Shown here piece after piece: positions 15,763-25,082 of a stretch of DNA of 64,000 bases. A program made the position numbers and the translations under genes. Below the pieces are notes generated by a model. The model saw nothing but the letters and a program-made list of their open reading frames with translations. It did not search any database and was not told the DNA's origin. Every line of letters begins with the position of its first letter. The first letter of the stretch is position 1. The DNA comes from Thermoplasmata archaeon (GTDB lineage Archaea > Thermoplasmatota > Thermoplasmata > UBA10834). The stretch is taken from positions 124,001 to 188,000 of the forward strand of contig JAEHCM010000003.1 in assembly GCA_020696365.1 (NCBI GenBank), given 5' to 3'.

Positions 15763-16542
15763 ATGGCCAAGAAGCGGAAGAAGGACAAGGTGAAGAAGGA
15801 GGAGGAGTACGAATTCAGGCCTCCTGAGTTCGACGAGAAGGAGTTCATAAAGAAGGAGCTCAGAGACACCAAGACCGTGCTTATCACCGTCGGCTACGCC
15901 GCGTTCTTTGGAATCATGGCGATGGCGCTCGCTCACATTTCGAACAAACTCATAGGCCTATCCTTCCTCCTCGTATTCGTCGGCCTCTACTCGCTCAAGT
16001 ACTTCTACCCGTTCCTGAAGATCAAGACGGAGGATTTCCAGAAGAAGAACTGGGCCGGGAATGTGGCATGGTTCTTCCTGACATTCCTGGCCGTTTGGAT
16101 ACTGACCTTCAACTTCCCCATATCGGACCACGCCAACCCCAAGGTCGAGGACATCGTGGTCTGGGTGACGAACGAGGACACCGGCAACATCACGGCGATC
16201 GACTACAAGTACGTCTCCAGCCAGGGAAGTTACGGATGGGTCCCACGCGACGGCGGGGAGCTCGACGGCATAATCGCGGCGAACGAGAACTTCACAGTGA
16301 ATATCACGGCCCGCGTGACAGACAACGGGAACCTCAGGATCACGGAGATATCCGTCGGCGACGTACAGGGCATCTACTCGGACATGGAGAAGGATGCTGA
16401 CGTCCTCAACAGGTTCGACCATGAGATAGGCGGGGAGGACCTCGAGGGCTTGTCGAAACTGTTCTTCTTCATCCACGCCGTGGACGACCACGACAACGAT
16501 ATCACGTTCGTGCCCGTGACGGGCATACCTTTCGCGTCATAG
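15763..16542 (+). CDS. Membrane protein with charged cytoplasmic N-terminus and extracytoplasmic domain
   Basis: 259 residues. A lysine/glutamate-rich start (MAKKRKKDKVKKEEEYEF) is followed by three predicted membrane helices (LITVGYAAFFGIMAMALAHI, LSFLLVFVGLYSLKYF and VAWFFLTFLAVWILTFNF) and a soluble beta-rich C-terminal domain of about 130 residues. I choose the ATG at 15763, preceded by GAGGGGTGG and by a TATA element (tattaaata, about 15731), over more upstream codons. Family not recognised; the tail resembles ligand-binding or assembly domains of archaeal envelope proteins only in general shape. Confidence 0.7.
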   Translation: MAKKRKKDKVKKEEEYEFRPPEFDEKEFIKKELRDTKTVLITVGYAAFFGIMAMALAHISNKLIGLSFLLVFVGLYSLKYFYPFLKIKTEDFQKKNWAGNVAWFFLTFLAVWILTFNFPISDHANPKVEDIVVWVTNEDTGNITAIDYKYVSSQGSYGWVPRDGGELDGIIAANENFTVNITARVTDNGNLRITEISVGDVQGIYSDMEKDADVLNRFDHEIGGEDLEGLSKLFFFIHAVDDHDNDITFVPVTGIPFAS

Positions 16543-16558
16543 ACGACACATCGGGCAG

Positions 16559-17887
16559 CTACCGCTCCCAGGGGGGGGTCTCGTCGAGGTAGTGCGTCAT
16601 TACGCTGGCATACCTTCTGGCCAGTAGCTGGTCGCCGGACTCGACCACGAAGGACTTGATCTTCTTCACATCCTTGCCGAGCGTCAGAGAGGATATCATC
16701 TCATTCAGGAGGGCGTCAGCCCGGACTTGCTTCCGCTCCGCGACCACGTACCACCTCCCCCCATCCTTGTACGGCTCGGAGAGTCCAGCGTGGTCCCACT
16801 TGGCGCGGAACTCAACCTCGTTCGGCGAGCCCACGAAAGGGCCTCTGTGGACCCGCTCACGCGGCAGTCGTATGGACGAGAGCTCGATCAGGAGGGTCAC
16901 TTCGTCTTCGACGGACATCGCGGTCCCGACGACCTCGAAATCGCTCCGCTCCAGGAGGGCGGTCATGGAAGTCAGGGATTTCCTCAGCTGAGGGTATAAC
17001 ACATCGTCGATGAGATCGAGCCGCTCGAACGACACCGCGGTCATGTTCTCCAGCCGGTCCCCGGCGGCCTTCGCGATCCTCGCCTTCAGCCACTTCTTGG
17101 GCTTCGCCGGAAAGAAGAACTTAGCGTCTGGACCAGCGAGGTACGCCCGGGATGCCAGGATGAACCTCCTGATGGCCTCCGTTGAGACCGCTGACGCCAC
17201 GTTCCTCTCGCTGTCCACAGGGTCGACGAACGTCAACGGTTCGGGGAATTCCCTGCCGGGATGGTCCGGCAGCCCGAACGCCGCCCCCTCGGTCCAGCCG
17301 GAGGCATCCCTGAGCACCTCCTCGAACGTGCCGAAGCGTATGACGAGGAGCTCGCACAGATAGCCGGAGAATCCCTGAACCTTCGCTTCCGCACCGTAGT
17401 AGCCGATGCCCTTCATGAAGCGTTTCAGCAATCTCACCTGGTCATGCTGGCCGCGCTTCAGGTGCGCCTTCACGAACTCAGTGTGGAACGGCGTCCTGTC
17501 CACCGCGCTCATCTTCTTGCGCAGGTCACGGACGTGGAAGCAGGGGACTAGGTCCACTTGGAAACCATTGAAAGTACCGCGGACGTACGGGTGTTGGGCG
17601 TAATGTTCCTCGCCGCCGAGAACCCTCCTCCCGATCTCCAACCCGACATCCCTCAGCTGCGGGACCGGCGTGCTCTCCGGGAACAGCATGAACAGATCGA
17701 TGTCCATGTTTCTGAGGTGGGTACCCTTCGCGACGGAGCCGACGAGCTTGGGCTCGATGTGCGCGTCAAGCGCTGCCGCGGCCTCCATAACCATAGGTAC
17801 GAGCGCCTCGACCGCGCTGAACACCTTCTGGTCCTCGGCGGCCGACGGCGTGACCTTCTTCAGCACCTCCCGCTCCACAGCTCTCAT
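16559..17887 (-). CDS. cca: CCA-adding tRNA nucleotidyltransferase, archaeal class I
   Basis: 442 residues, the usual length. The nucleotidyltransferase motif is LVGSVAKGT with the catalytic carboxylates in NMDIDLFM (about residues 60-67) and a third acidic residue in FQVDLVPCF (about 112). Downstream motifs include KRFMKGIGYYGAEAKVQGFSG and the tRNA-binding tail domain. It builds or repairs the 3' CCA end; both tRNAs seen in this window lack an encoded CCA, so the enzyme is essential here. A TTTAAA element about 26 bases upstream (17912) suggests a leaderless transcript. Confidence 0.93.
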   Translation of the reverse strand: MRAVEREVLKKVTPSAAEDQKVFSAVEALVPMVMEAAAALDAHIEPKLVGSVAKGTHLRNMDIDLFMLFPESTPVPQLRDVGLEIGRRVLGGEEHYAQHPYVRGTFNGFQVDLVPCFHVRDLRKKMSAVDRTPFHTEFVKAHLKRGQHDQVRLLKRFMKGIGYYGAEAKVQGFSGYLCELLVIRFGTFEEVLRDASGWTEGAAFGLPDHPGREFPEPLTFVDPVDSERNVASAVSTEAIRRFILASRAYLAGPDAKFFFPAKPKKWLKARIAKAAGDRLENMTAVSFERLDLIDDVLYPQLRKSLTSMTALLERSDFEVVGTAMSVEDEVTLLIELSSIRLPRERVHRGPFVGSPNEVEFRAKWDHAGLSEPYKDGGRWYVVAERKQVRADALLNEMISSLTLGKDVKKIKSFVVESGDQLLARRYASVMTHYLDETPPWER

Positions 17888-18203
17888 GTCCTATCCGTGA
17901 TGATTGCCCGGGCTTTTAAATCAGGTGCCCGGAGGGCGATTGGACGATTTCCAAAGAATCGGGGAATCTATCCACGCGAAGGCGGTGACGCGAGCTTCGC
18001 GGAGTCGTGGAATGAGGGGAGGAAAAAGGGATGGTGTCTTTCGGCCGGTCTAGTGGGGATTGTCGAAATTGTTTGCTTAGGAGGAAAGTTGAGTCACCGA
18101 CCTAAGACACCGATTATCGCCCAATCGTCAGGTGGTATATGAGCCTTTCCAGCTTACATGCCAGACTTGTGGCGGATGCGGCTGGCGAAGGGCAGGGGAA
18201 TCG
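17888..18203. other. Intergenic stretch, no gene recognised
   Basis: 316 bases between cca and a hypothetical gene. It holds the TATA element of cca (cttttaaatc, about 17912-17921). A local hairpin-prone piece (acgcgagcttcgcgg, about 17989) is visible, but I could not build a convincing RNase P, SRP or box C/D RNA. No protein-like frame is seen. Confidence 0.4.
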
Positions 18204-18563
18204 TCATAACCCGTCCCTAATAATGGACGACTGGATGTTTGATGAGGACACAGAGTCCTCGAGGTCCCGAACGGTGATCTCATCGGTGTCCGATACGCTT
18301 ACGAGTTCCGTACCTTCGCCTCCGATAAACAACATTACGAGCATCTTCCCGTTCGAATTAAATTCAGCGAATCCGAAATCGGAAAGGGGCGAGAATACCG
18401 TCCTCACTAGGTGGAGAGAACACGTCCTTGTAACAGCTTCGAAAATGGGCCGAAGCTGCTGCGGAGCCTCCGATGTGCGAACGACCGCGAGGCTCATCCG
18501 AGACCCCGCGACATGCTCCCTGATCGCCTCCATCGATGCCGAGTCGAGCGACACGCTTCCCAT
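18204..18563 (-). CDS. Hypothetical protein
   Basis: 119 residues. The composition alternates helices and strands (SMEAIREHVAGSRMSLAVVR, LRPIFEAVTRTCSLHLVRTV, GKMLVMLFIGGEG), ending in an acidic, serine-rich tail. G+C-rich third positions support this strand; the antisense frame reads as serine/arginine/proline-rich. A TATA-like element on the minus strand (ctatctatg, about 18590) precedes the start. No family recognised; no clear membrane span. Confidence 0.5.
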   Translation of the reverse strand: MGSVSLDSASMEAIREHVAGSRMSLAVVRTSEAPQQLRPIFEAVTRTCSLHLVRTVFSPLSDFGFAEFNSNGKMLVMLFIGGEGTELVSVSDTDEITVRDLEDSVSSSNIQSSIIRDGL

Positions 18564-18674
18564 GCCCGTAGATTCCCGGCTGCATAGATAGCGTTTTTGC
18601 CGGTCACGCGCGCGTACATGCGGCGTTTATTCCATGTAGCACCGCGATGCAGTCGTCAGCGGGATGGGATTAGC

Positions 18675-18812
18675 ATGTGTTCTGAGAAGGATTGCCGGGT
18701 ATTTCGTGGCATGATACAGGCCTGTGACGAGTGTAGAATATTCGTCGCCCTGAACGAGGACGGACCCGACGGGCGAGAACGGAGCCCCGTGAGACAAGGT
18801 CTGACCGATTGA
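18675..18812 (+). CDS. Possible 45-residue Cys-rich protein
   Basis: The frame starts with MCSEKDCRVF and continues with ACDECRIFVAL, giving C-x4-C and C-x2-C spacing suggestive of a small zinc site, then an acidic/basic tail. A GGGATGGG element lies about 7 bases before the ATG. The stop abuts the end of the convergent MBL-hydrolase gene exactly. Too short to be sure; it could be non-coding. Confidence 0.3.
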   Translation: MCSEKDCRVFRGMIQACDECRIFVALNEDGPDGRERSPVRQGLTD

Positions 18813-19625
18813 TCAATCCGATACGCCGTTGCGTATCCGGTCGGAGACCGAGATATCGCCTTCCTCCATCTCCAGCATCATGTAGTCCCTCGCTGCGACC
18901 GTCCTCACCCCTGAACGGTCCTCGATCCACTTCGCTTGGGCCTCAGGGTTCTCCTGCAAGACCCGCATGCCGAAATGGGTGAGGACCGCCAGCTCTGGCT
19001 TGACCTTCTCTATGAGATACCCAGCATCCTCGGTGCTCAGGTGATGTGGTATCCTCTTTCCGAGGGGACGCGTCACGCAGGCTATCAGCAGCCTGCACCG
19101 CCTGTGCGCCTTGATGACCGGCTCGACGAGCTGTGTGTCCGAGACATATGAGACGACGCCTTTGCTGGTCTGTATCCTGAAGCCGACCGAGCTCGTGTCG
19201 CTGTGCGCGGACGGCGTCGCCGTGACCTCCAGAGGATTGATGGAGACTTTGGCCGATGGGGTCAGCACCTTGACCGTCTTCGGCTTGGCGAGATGGTACT
19301 TCGATATCGCGGGGCCGAACTCACCATCGCCCTCGATGACGCTCCTGCTGCCGGCGAGCACTCCCTGCTTCCTCGTCCCGCCCTCGGTCATCGCCTCCAA
19401 CAGTATCTCAGCGTCGAGGTAGTGGTCGGGATGGCAGTGGGAGACGAGTATCGCATGCGTCGACATCGGGTCCAGGCCGACGGATCGCATACGCACGAGC
19501 GCGCCAGGGCCGGGGTCGATATGCACGTTCCGCCCATCCTCCAGGTAGATGCCGCCGGTCGCTCTCGCCTGGTAGATAGTCGCGAAGCGGCCCCCGCCCG
19601 TCCCGAGAAAAGTTATCCTGACCAT
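18813..19625 (-). CDS. MBL-fold metallohydrolase
   Basis: 270 residues. N-terminal FLGTGGGRF, the zinc motif SHCHPDHYLDAEILLEA (H-x-H-x-D-H), the later H in TPSAHSD, the bridging D in VVSYVSDTQ and a last H in VLTHFGM give a complete metallo-beta-lactamase site. The layout is like RNase Z/PqsE-type small MBL proteins, but substrate-specific domains are absent. It is divergent from the deaminase gene and both share a short promoter region (19626-19687). Confidence 0.8.
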   Translation of the reverse strand: MVRITFLGTGGGRFATIYQARATGGIYLEDGRNVHIDPGPGALVRMRSVGLDPMSTHAILVSHCHPDHYLDAEILLEAMTEGGTRKQGVLAGSRSVIEGDGEFGPAISKYHLAKPKTVKVLTPSAKVSINPLEVTATPSAHSDTSSVGFRIQTSKGVVSYVSDTQLVEPVIKAHRRCRLLIACVTRPLGKRIPHHLSTEDAGYLIEKVKPELAVLTHFGMRVLQENPEAQAKWIEDRSGVRTVAARDYMMLEMEEGDISVSDRIRNGVSD

Positions 19626-19687
19626 TAGCTACAAAACCTTAATGCGTGACCCCTTTAATACCCTTCCACTTCCAGGAGGAATGCGTT

Positions 19688-20974
19688 CTGAAGACAATCA
19701 TAAGGGATGGACTAATCGTCGCGCAGAACGAGAGCAGGGAGGTCTTCAGAGGAGACGTCCTTGTCGACGACGGGGCCATCTCGCACGTGGGTGAGGTGAA
19801 GGAGAAGGCCGACCAAGAGGTCGACGCGGGCGGATGCATCGTCATGCCTGGCCTGATCAACTGCCACACCCATGTAGCCATGGCGGTCATGAGGGGCATG
19901 GCCGACGACCTCAGGCTCGAGCAGTTCCTCGAGAGGACATTCGCCGTCGACGCGAGGAGGAAGGCGAAGGACATCGAAATCGGCGCGCTGCTGGGCTGTG
20001 TGGAGATGGCCCGCTCGGGGACGACGAGCTTCCTGGACCTGTACTACTCGGAGGACATCATCGCACGGAGCGTTGAGAAGGCTGGCCTGCGGGCGTACCT
20101 CGGCTGGGCGGTGCTCGACGAGGAGCTGACGACCCAGAAGGGTAGACCGCTCGACAACTGCGAGCGGTTCATCGAGCAGTTCGGGAACCACCCGCTCATA
20201 ACCCCTGTGGTGGCGCCTCAGGGCGTCTACGTCTGCTCAGACGAGACGCTGATGGCCGCCAAGGAGCTCGCCCGAACGAAGGGGACATTCTGCCATTATC
20301 ACCTGTCGGAGACCAGGCACGAGGTGTATGAGTACAGGAAGAGCAGGGGCAGGCGGCCGGTGGAGCACCTGGCCCACATAGGGTTCCTATCAGGGGGCGA
20401 CGTGGCGGCGCACTGCGTCTGGCTGACTCTCAACGAAGTGAGGGATCTCGCCAGGCACGGCGTTTCCGCCGTCCACTGCCCGACCTCGAACATGAAACTC
20501 GCAGGGGGAGGCGTAACGCCTCTCCCTGAGATGTTCGAAAGCGATGGGACCGTGTGTCTCGGAACGGACGGTTGCTCCTCGAACAACTCGCTCGACATGT
20601 TCCTCGAGATGAAGTTCGCTGCGCTCCTGCAGAAGTCCAGCAGGTGGGACGCTTCCGTGCTGCCGGCGCAGAAGGCGCTGGACCTCGCCACCATCGACGC
20701 CGCAAGGAGCCTCGGAGCGCATGAGCGGATAGGCTCGCTCGAGCCCGGCAAAAGGGCGGATATCGTGATCATCGACTGCCAGCATCCCGCCATGGCCCCG
20801 ACCACGGCGGAGAACGCCGTGGCGAATCTCGTCTACGCGAGCCCCTCGAAAGCCGTGCGTGACACGATGGTCGACGGCAAGTTCGTCGTTCGCGACGGCA
20901 GGTTCACGAGGGCGGACGAGCACAGGGTCGCGGCCGATGCGGTCGCATGTGCCCAGGAGCTGCTATCCGGCTGA
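19688..20974 (+). CDS. S-adenosylhomocysteine / 5'-deoxyadenosine deaminase-like amidohydrolase, CTG start
   Basis: 428 residues. Metal-binding motifs of the amidohydrolase fold are all present: NCHTHVAM, the later CHYHLSET, AHCVWL and LGTDGCSSNN, with GSLEPGKRADIVI near the C-terminus. The family deaminates MTA, SAH or 5'-deoxyadenosine, a salvage step after radical SAM chemistry. The start is inferred: GGAGGA (19675-19680) lies 7 bases before CTG at 19688, which gives the natural N-terminus (M)KTIIRDGLIV; an ATG at 19646 would put the TATA-like tttaata (about 19654) inside the gene. Confidence 0.87.
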   Translation: MKTIIRDGLIVAQNESREVFRGDVLVDDGAISHVGEVKEKADQEVDAGGCIVMPGLINCHTHVAMAVMRGMADDLRLEQFLERTFAVDARRKAKDIEIGALLGCVEMARSGTTSFLDLYYSEDIIARSVEKAGLRAYLGWAVLDEELTTQKGRPLDNCERFIEQFGNHPLITPVVAPQGVYVCSDETLMAAKELARTKGTFCHYHLSETRHEVYEYRKSRGRRPVEHLAHIGFLSGGDVAAHCVWLTLNEVRDLARHGVSAVHCPTSNMKLAGGGVTPLPEMFESDGTVCLGTDGCSSNNSLDMFLEMKFAALLQKSSRWDASVLPAQKALDLATIDAARSLGAHERIGSLEPGKRADIVIIDCQHPAMAPTTAENAVANLVYASPSKAVRDTMVDGKFVVRDGRFTRADEHRVAADAVACAQELLSG

Positions 20975-21051
20975 AGCACGCTCCGATCAGAAACATGAGA
21001 AAGGGTTTGCGCAAGGGGTTTGTGGCGGGGTCGACGTCGATGCTATCATAC

Positions 21052-22143
21052 TCAGATGGATCTTTCCTTCTTGGCGATCCTTGCGATCTCCTCCGCCTCG
21101 AGCTTCTCCTTCACTAGGGCCATCTCGACCGCCTTCATCTCCGCCCTTAGCTCTTCCGGCCTCGGTATGGGGCCGAGCACGTCGTCCGCCTTTCCGACAG
21201 ATGCCTCGATGTCCGCGACAGCGGTCACCTCGCGCTGAGGCGTGAGCCTTCCGACTCCGAGGTACTCTGACGCGCCCTCTATGAGCTTCGTGAGCTCGAA
21301 CGGGAAGATTATCTTCGTAGCCTGGCCGTTCCCGAGGGCCTTCATGGTATCGAGCGAGAGCACGGTCAGCGCCTTCGAATCGAGCGGCGCGGCACCCACG
21401 GCGAGCACTCTGAGCTTCTGCGCCTCACCCTGGGCCTCGAGTATGATAGCGACCCTCTGCCCCTCGGCCTCGAGTATCTTCGACTGTCGCATACCCTCGG
21501 CGTTCAGAATCCTCGACTGCTTCTCACCCTCGGCGCTCAGGATCGCAGCGCGCTTCTGTCCGTCCGCCTTGAGGATCGCAGCCCTCCTGAGCCTCTCGGC
21601 AGAGGTCTGGTCCTCCATGGCGGCCTTGACCTTGGCGGCCGGGTCGACCTCCCTTATCTCGACGGCCTCGACCTTCACACCCCACTTGTCGGTCGCCTCA
21701 TCGAGGACGTCCCGCAGGTGTACGTTGATCTTGTCGCGGTTCGAGAGGACCTCATCGAGCTCCATGTCGCCGATCCTCGACCTGAGTGTCGTCTGCGCGA
21801 GGTATATGGTCGCCGTGCGATAGTTCGTGACCTGGAAGAACGCCTTCTTCGGGTCGACCACCTTGATGTAGATTATCGCGTCCACGTTCGTGGGCGAGTT
21901 GTCCTTGGTGATGACCTCCTGACGAGGCACGTCTAACACCTGCGTCCTGAGGTCGAGCTTGACGACCTCGTTTATGAGCGGCCTCACTATGGTCAGGCCG
22001 GAGTTGAGGACGCTCATGAACCTGCCAAGGCTCATGTAGATTCCCTGCTCGTAGGGCCGTATTATCTTGATCGCGCTCGTCATAATGGCGATTACCACGA
22101 TGATCACGAGCATAAGCAGCGCGAATACCATTCCTGTATCCAT
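21052..22143 (-). CDS. SPFH-domain (stomatin/prohibitin-like) membrane protein
   Basis: 363 residues. One N-terminal membrane helix (FALLMLVIIVVIAIMTSAI), an SPFH domain (IRPYEQGIYMSLGRFM ... LDLRTQVLDVP ... TLRSRIGDMELDEVLSNRD), then a long coiled coil of near-repeats (ILKADGQKRAAILSAEGEKQ) and an alanine/glutamate-rich end. Stomatins form ring-like oligomers in membrane microdomains. The NfeD gene follows upstream on the same strand 43 bp away, the usual stomatin-NfeD pair. Confidence 0.9.
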   Translation of the reverse strand: MDTGMVFALLMLVIIVVIAIMTSAIKIIRPYEQGIYMSLGRFMSVLNSGLTIVRPLINEVVKLDLRTQVLDVPRQEVITKDNSPTNVDAIIYIKVVDPKKAFFQVTNYRTATIYLAQTTLRSRIGDMELDEVLSNRDKINVHLRDVLDEATDKWGVKVEAVEIREVDPAAKVKAAMEDQTSAERLRRAAILKADGQKRAAILSAEGEKQSRILNAEGMRQSKILEAEGQRVAIILEAQGEAQKLRVLAVGAAPLDSKALTVLSLDTMKALGNGQATKIIFPFELTKLIEGASEYLGVGRLTPQREVTAVADIEASVGKADDVLGPIPRPEELRAEMKAVEMALVKEKLEAEEIARIAKKERSI

Positions 22144-22186
22144 TCCTATTTCCTCCTCCTTGATTCAGACCGCAGGGTCGTCTGGC

Positions 22187-22657
22187 TCACGCCTTCGGCG
22201 TGGTCTCAGGTACCTCCTCGACGGTCACGTGCACGCCCTCGCTCGCTGTCACCAAGACCTTCTTTCCAGCCGGGATGACATCCGAGACGGACGTCGCGCT
22301 CCAGGTGTCGTGGTCTATCCTGACCTTCCCCTTCAGGTTGCCAGGATGGATTTCCTTCTTCACCACGCCCTTCTGCCCCACCAGAGTAGTCGCCACGATC
22401 GTCTCCGGCGGCGCTGGAGGCGAGAGATTCTGGTAGAGCTTCATCGTGACCAGTGTCATGGGGACGAGTATGACTGCCGCCGCGAGTGGCGCCCACCAGG
22501 TGAGCAGCCAATCAGGATAGATCAGTCCCACGCATCCCAGCACGATGAGTACGCTGGCCGGGACTATTATGAATGCCCCCGGAGAGGCGAGCTCGGCCAA
22601 TAGCATGAGCACGCCCACCACGACGAACGCCAGCGCCAGTTCCGCACCTAGAGCCAT
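22187..22657 (-). CDS. NfeD-family membrane protein
   Basis: 156 residues. Membrane helices at the N-terminus (LAFVVVGVLMLLAELASPGA, IIVPASVLIVLGCVGLI, WWAPLAAAVILVPMTLV) are followed by a C-terminal OB-fold-like domain (VGQKGVVKKEIHPGNLKGKV). This is the short NfeD form without the ClpP-like protease domain. It lies in one operon with the stomatin gene, its known partner. Confidence 0.85.
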   Translation of the reverse strand: MALGAELALAFVVVGVLMLLAELASPGAFIIVPASVLIVLGCVGLIYPDWLLTWWAPLAAAVILVPMTLVTMKLYQNLSPPAPPETIVATTLVGQKGVVKKEIHPGNLKGKVRIDHDTWSATSVSDVIPAGKKVLVTASEGVHVTVEEVPETTPKA

Positions 22658-22772
22658 GTCCGATAGTAGAGGATAGAGTCTATTTATGGTTTATGTCGGA
22701 TTGCCAATGGTGCCGGAGCCGTCATTCGGAACGCCATGAGAACCCGCAATCGAACGGCTGCGGCCCGGACGA

Positions 22773-23147
22773 TCAGCGCAGTCGCATCCTCGCCACGTGA
22801 TAGCACCAGAGCCCGTTCTTCCTCAGAGCCTCGTTCGTGTTATCGACAGTAACCCGGGCGGGCTCGGTCCTGTGCCTGAGCACTTCATCCATCGGATAGC
22901 CGACGAAATCCGTCATCTTGAGCAGGCGCTCGTATGGAAACGGCTGCTCGCCGACCAGGATCTGCCTTATGCTCCACCCTGGATGGATCCGGGACCGGTA
23001 GCCCAGCTCACGGGCGAGCCTGTTTATGCTCCCCGCCTTCTCGATCCCCATCTTGATGAACTCCACCCTAAAGGACGAGGTGAGCCAGACCCTTCGACCG
23101 GCGTTGTTCCGGAGGCGCCTCGGAACATAGGTGTTGTCCGTGTTCAT
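22773..23147 (-). CDS. Hypothetical protein with HTH-like segment
   Basis: 124 residues, basic. SINRLARELGYRSRIHPGWS followed by IRQILVGEQPFPYERLLKMT resembles a helix-turn-helix and a supporting helix, suggesting nucleic-acid binding. Start ATG at 23147. It lies alone between nfeD and yjbQ-like genes. The antisense frame of similar length is proline/leucine-rich and looks non-coding. Confidence 0.55.
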   Translation of the reverse strand: MNTDNTYVPRRLRNNAGRRVWLTSSFRVEFIKMGIEKAGSINRLARELGYRSRIHPGWSIRQILVGEQPFPYERLLKMTDFVGYPMDEVLRHRTEPARVTVDNTNEALRKNGLWCYHVARMRLR

Positions 23148-23313
23148 TGAGGGAGATTATTGGCAACAAATGGTATATAGGGTTTCGCAGGAAATGTCAG
23201 GCGAGAATGGTACGTACCACTCTTTCCTACGGCTGTGGGTAGTACAATCATCAAAGGATGGCAGTGTTTATGCACCTTAAGCGCGATTGGATGAACGACC
23301 GGAGCCACTTACG

Positions 23314-23736
23314 ATGACAACGGCATCAGACAGCCTCCGCCTGAAGACGGAGGCGATGGACGAGATAATCGACATCACGGACGGCGTGCAGAAGATCGTA
23401 TCGGGATCGGAGATACGGGAGGGCGTTGCCTGCGTATTCGTGGCGGGATCGACGGCGGCCATAACGACAGTCGAGTACGAGCCCGGCCTCGTCTCGGACC
23501 TCCATGACGCCATGGACCGACTCTACCCGAAGGGCGAGGATTACGAGCATCATCGCCGCTGGAGGGACGGCAACGGCCATTCGCACGTGCGCGCGTCGAT
23601 GATAGGCCCGTCGCTGACGGTGCCTGTGGTGGACGGACACCTCCTGCTGGGCACTTGGCAGCAGATAGTGTTCATGGAGCTGGACAACAAGCCTCGGACG
23701 AGGGAGGTCCATGTGCAGGTGGTCGGCGACCGATAG
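23314..23736 (+). CDS. YjbQ-family protein (UPF0047)
   Basis: 140 residues. The family signature GNGHSHVRASMIGPSLTVPV and LGTWQQIVFMELDNKPR is present, with the conserved His cluster in EDYEHHRRWRDGNGHSH. Some members have weak thiamine-phosphate synthase activity; the physiological role is unclear. I use the ATG at 23314 rather than a TTG at 23287, because a TATA-like ttatg near 23268 and a GGAG at 23301 fit the downstream start. Confidence 0.85.
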   Translation: MTTASDSLRLKTEAMDEIIDITDGVQKIVSGSEIREGVACVFVAGSTAAITTVEYEPGLVSDLHDAMDRLYPKGEDYEHHRRWRDGNGHSHVRASMIGPSLTVPVVDGHLLLGTWQQIVFMELDNKPRTREVHVQVVGDR

Positions 23737-23802
23737 ACTGGACTGACCAGCGAGCAACTAGCTGGGGTAAACATATTATACTGGAGCCGATTGACTCCCC
23801 CA

Positions 23803-25038
23803 ATGCAAATTCAAGGAGAATTCCTTGGCGGAGGGCATGAGGTCGGCAGACAAGGCATTCTGCTGAAGTGCGACGGCGCCAGGATGTTGTTCGACTACGG
23901 CATGACGGCCTCGTCACCGCCCAAGTATCCGAAGGCCTCGCCCCCGATAGATAAGATGTTTCTCACGCACTCACACCTGGACCACTGCGGGATGATACCG
24001 TGGCTCACCGCGAGATACGACATCGACATCGTCGCCACGCCCACCTCGCGGGAGGTGGCCCTTCTGCTCATGGAGGACAGCATCAAGGTCGGGAAGGCCG
24101 AAGGCTACCCAGAACAGTACGACATCGGCGACGTGAAGGTCGCTGAGAGGAAGTTCAGGGAGATCGGCTTCGGCGAGACCGTCAATGCTGGCAAGCTGCA
24201 GCTGAAGGCCCACTCGGCCGGACACATCCCCGGGGCGACGATGTACGAGCTGAGGGGCAAGTCCACGACGCTCGTGACCGGCGACCTTCACACGGTAGAC
24301 ACCCGCCTCGTGAAAGGGGCCAAGCCGGTCAAGTGCGACAACCTGATCATGGAGTCCACTTACTCCGGACGGAACCACACCGACCGTTCTAAAACGGAAT
24401 ACACCTTCCTGAAGAAGGTGAACGAAGTACTCGAGAGGGGAGGGAAGGTCATCGTCCCGGCCTTCGCCGTCGGCAGGACGCAGGAGATGGTGCTGCTGCT
24501 CGAGGACCTGAAACGGGAGTTCTGGGTGGACGGCATGGGCAGGAGGGTGAGCAAGATCTACCTTTCGATGCCCGAGTACGTGCGCTCCGGCAAGAGGTTG
24601 CGCCATGCAATTAACAGGGCCAAGCTCGTGTGGAACGCACAGGGACGCTCCCTGGCGGCCAAGTCGGACGTGATCGTGACGACCAGCGGGATGCTGGACG
24701 GCGGCCCGGTCTTGGGGTATCTTGACCAGCTCAAGGACGACCCCAAGAGCGCCGTCCTTCTCACAGGCTACCAGGTGGAGGGGAGCAACGGTAGGCGGCT
24801 GCTCAACGACGGCGTGATCGACGTCAACGGGGCGACCGTGAAGGTCAACTGCGAGGTGCAGAAGTTCGATTTCTCCGCCCACGCTGACCACGACCAGCTC
24901 CTTGGGTTCGCCAGGGGTTGCTCCCCCGAGAAGATCGTTCTCTGTCACGGTGACCAGAGGGAGGCGCTGGCGAAAGACCTCAGGGAGGACGGGTTCGAGG
25001 TCCTCCTGCCCAAGAACGGCGAGAAGTTCACGACGTAG
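23803..25038 (+). CDS. Beta-CASP MBL-fold ribonuclease (aCPSF2/RNase J-like)
   Basis: 411 residues. The MBL motif is THSHLDHCGMI, with later metal ligands in AGHIPGA and VTGDLHT. Beta-CASP motifs are MESTYSG, the D/E-type FAVGRTQEM, DFSAHADHD and LCHGDQ. No N-terminal KH domains, so it matches the archaeal aCPSF2 or short RNase J-like group, which process or degrade RNA. The start is the ATG at 23803; a TATA box (acatattata, 23771-23780) about 27 bases upstream implies a leaderless mRNA. Ends in TAG at the expected family length, showing that TAG works as a normal stop here. Confidence 0.9.
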   Translation: MQIQGEFLGGGHEVGRQGILLKCDGARMLFDYGMTASSPPKYPKASPPIDKMFLTHSHLDHCGMIPWLTARYDIDIVATPTSREVALLLMEDSIKVGKAEGYPEQYDIGDVKVAERKFREIGFGETVNAGKLQLKAHSAGHIPGATMYELRGKSTTLVTGDLHTVDTRLVKGAKPVKCDNLIMESTYSGRNHTDRSKTEYTFLKKVNEVLERGGKVIVPAFAVGRTQEMVLLLEDLKREFWVDGMGRRVSKIYLSMPEYVRSGKRLRHAINRAKLVWNAQGRSLAAKSDVIVTTSGMLDGGPVLGYLDQLKDDPKSAVLLTGYQVEGSNGRRLLNDGVIDVNGATVKVNCEVQKFDFSAHADHDQLLGFARGCSPEKIVLCHGDQREALAKDLREDGFEVLLPKNGEKFTT

Positions 25039-25082
25039 CCGTGAGGGGAAAACCTAGAAGAGGTGGCGTACACCTCTAGTCT

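Noticed and set aside
18139..18591. 150-codon + strand frame with a GGTGGT before its ATG
   Set aside because: Ser/Arg/Thr-rich; the overlapping minus frame has a more protein-like alternation and codon use. Not fully excluded.
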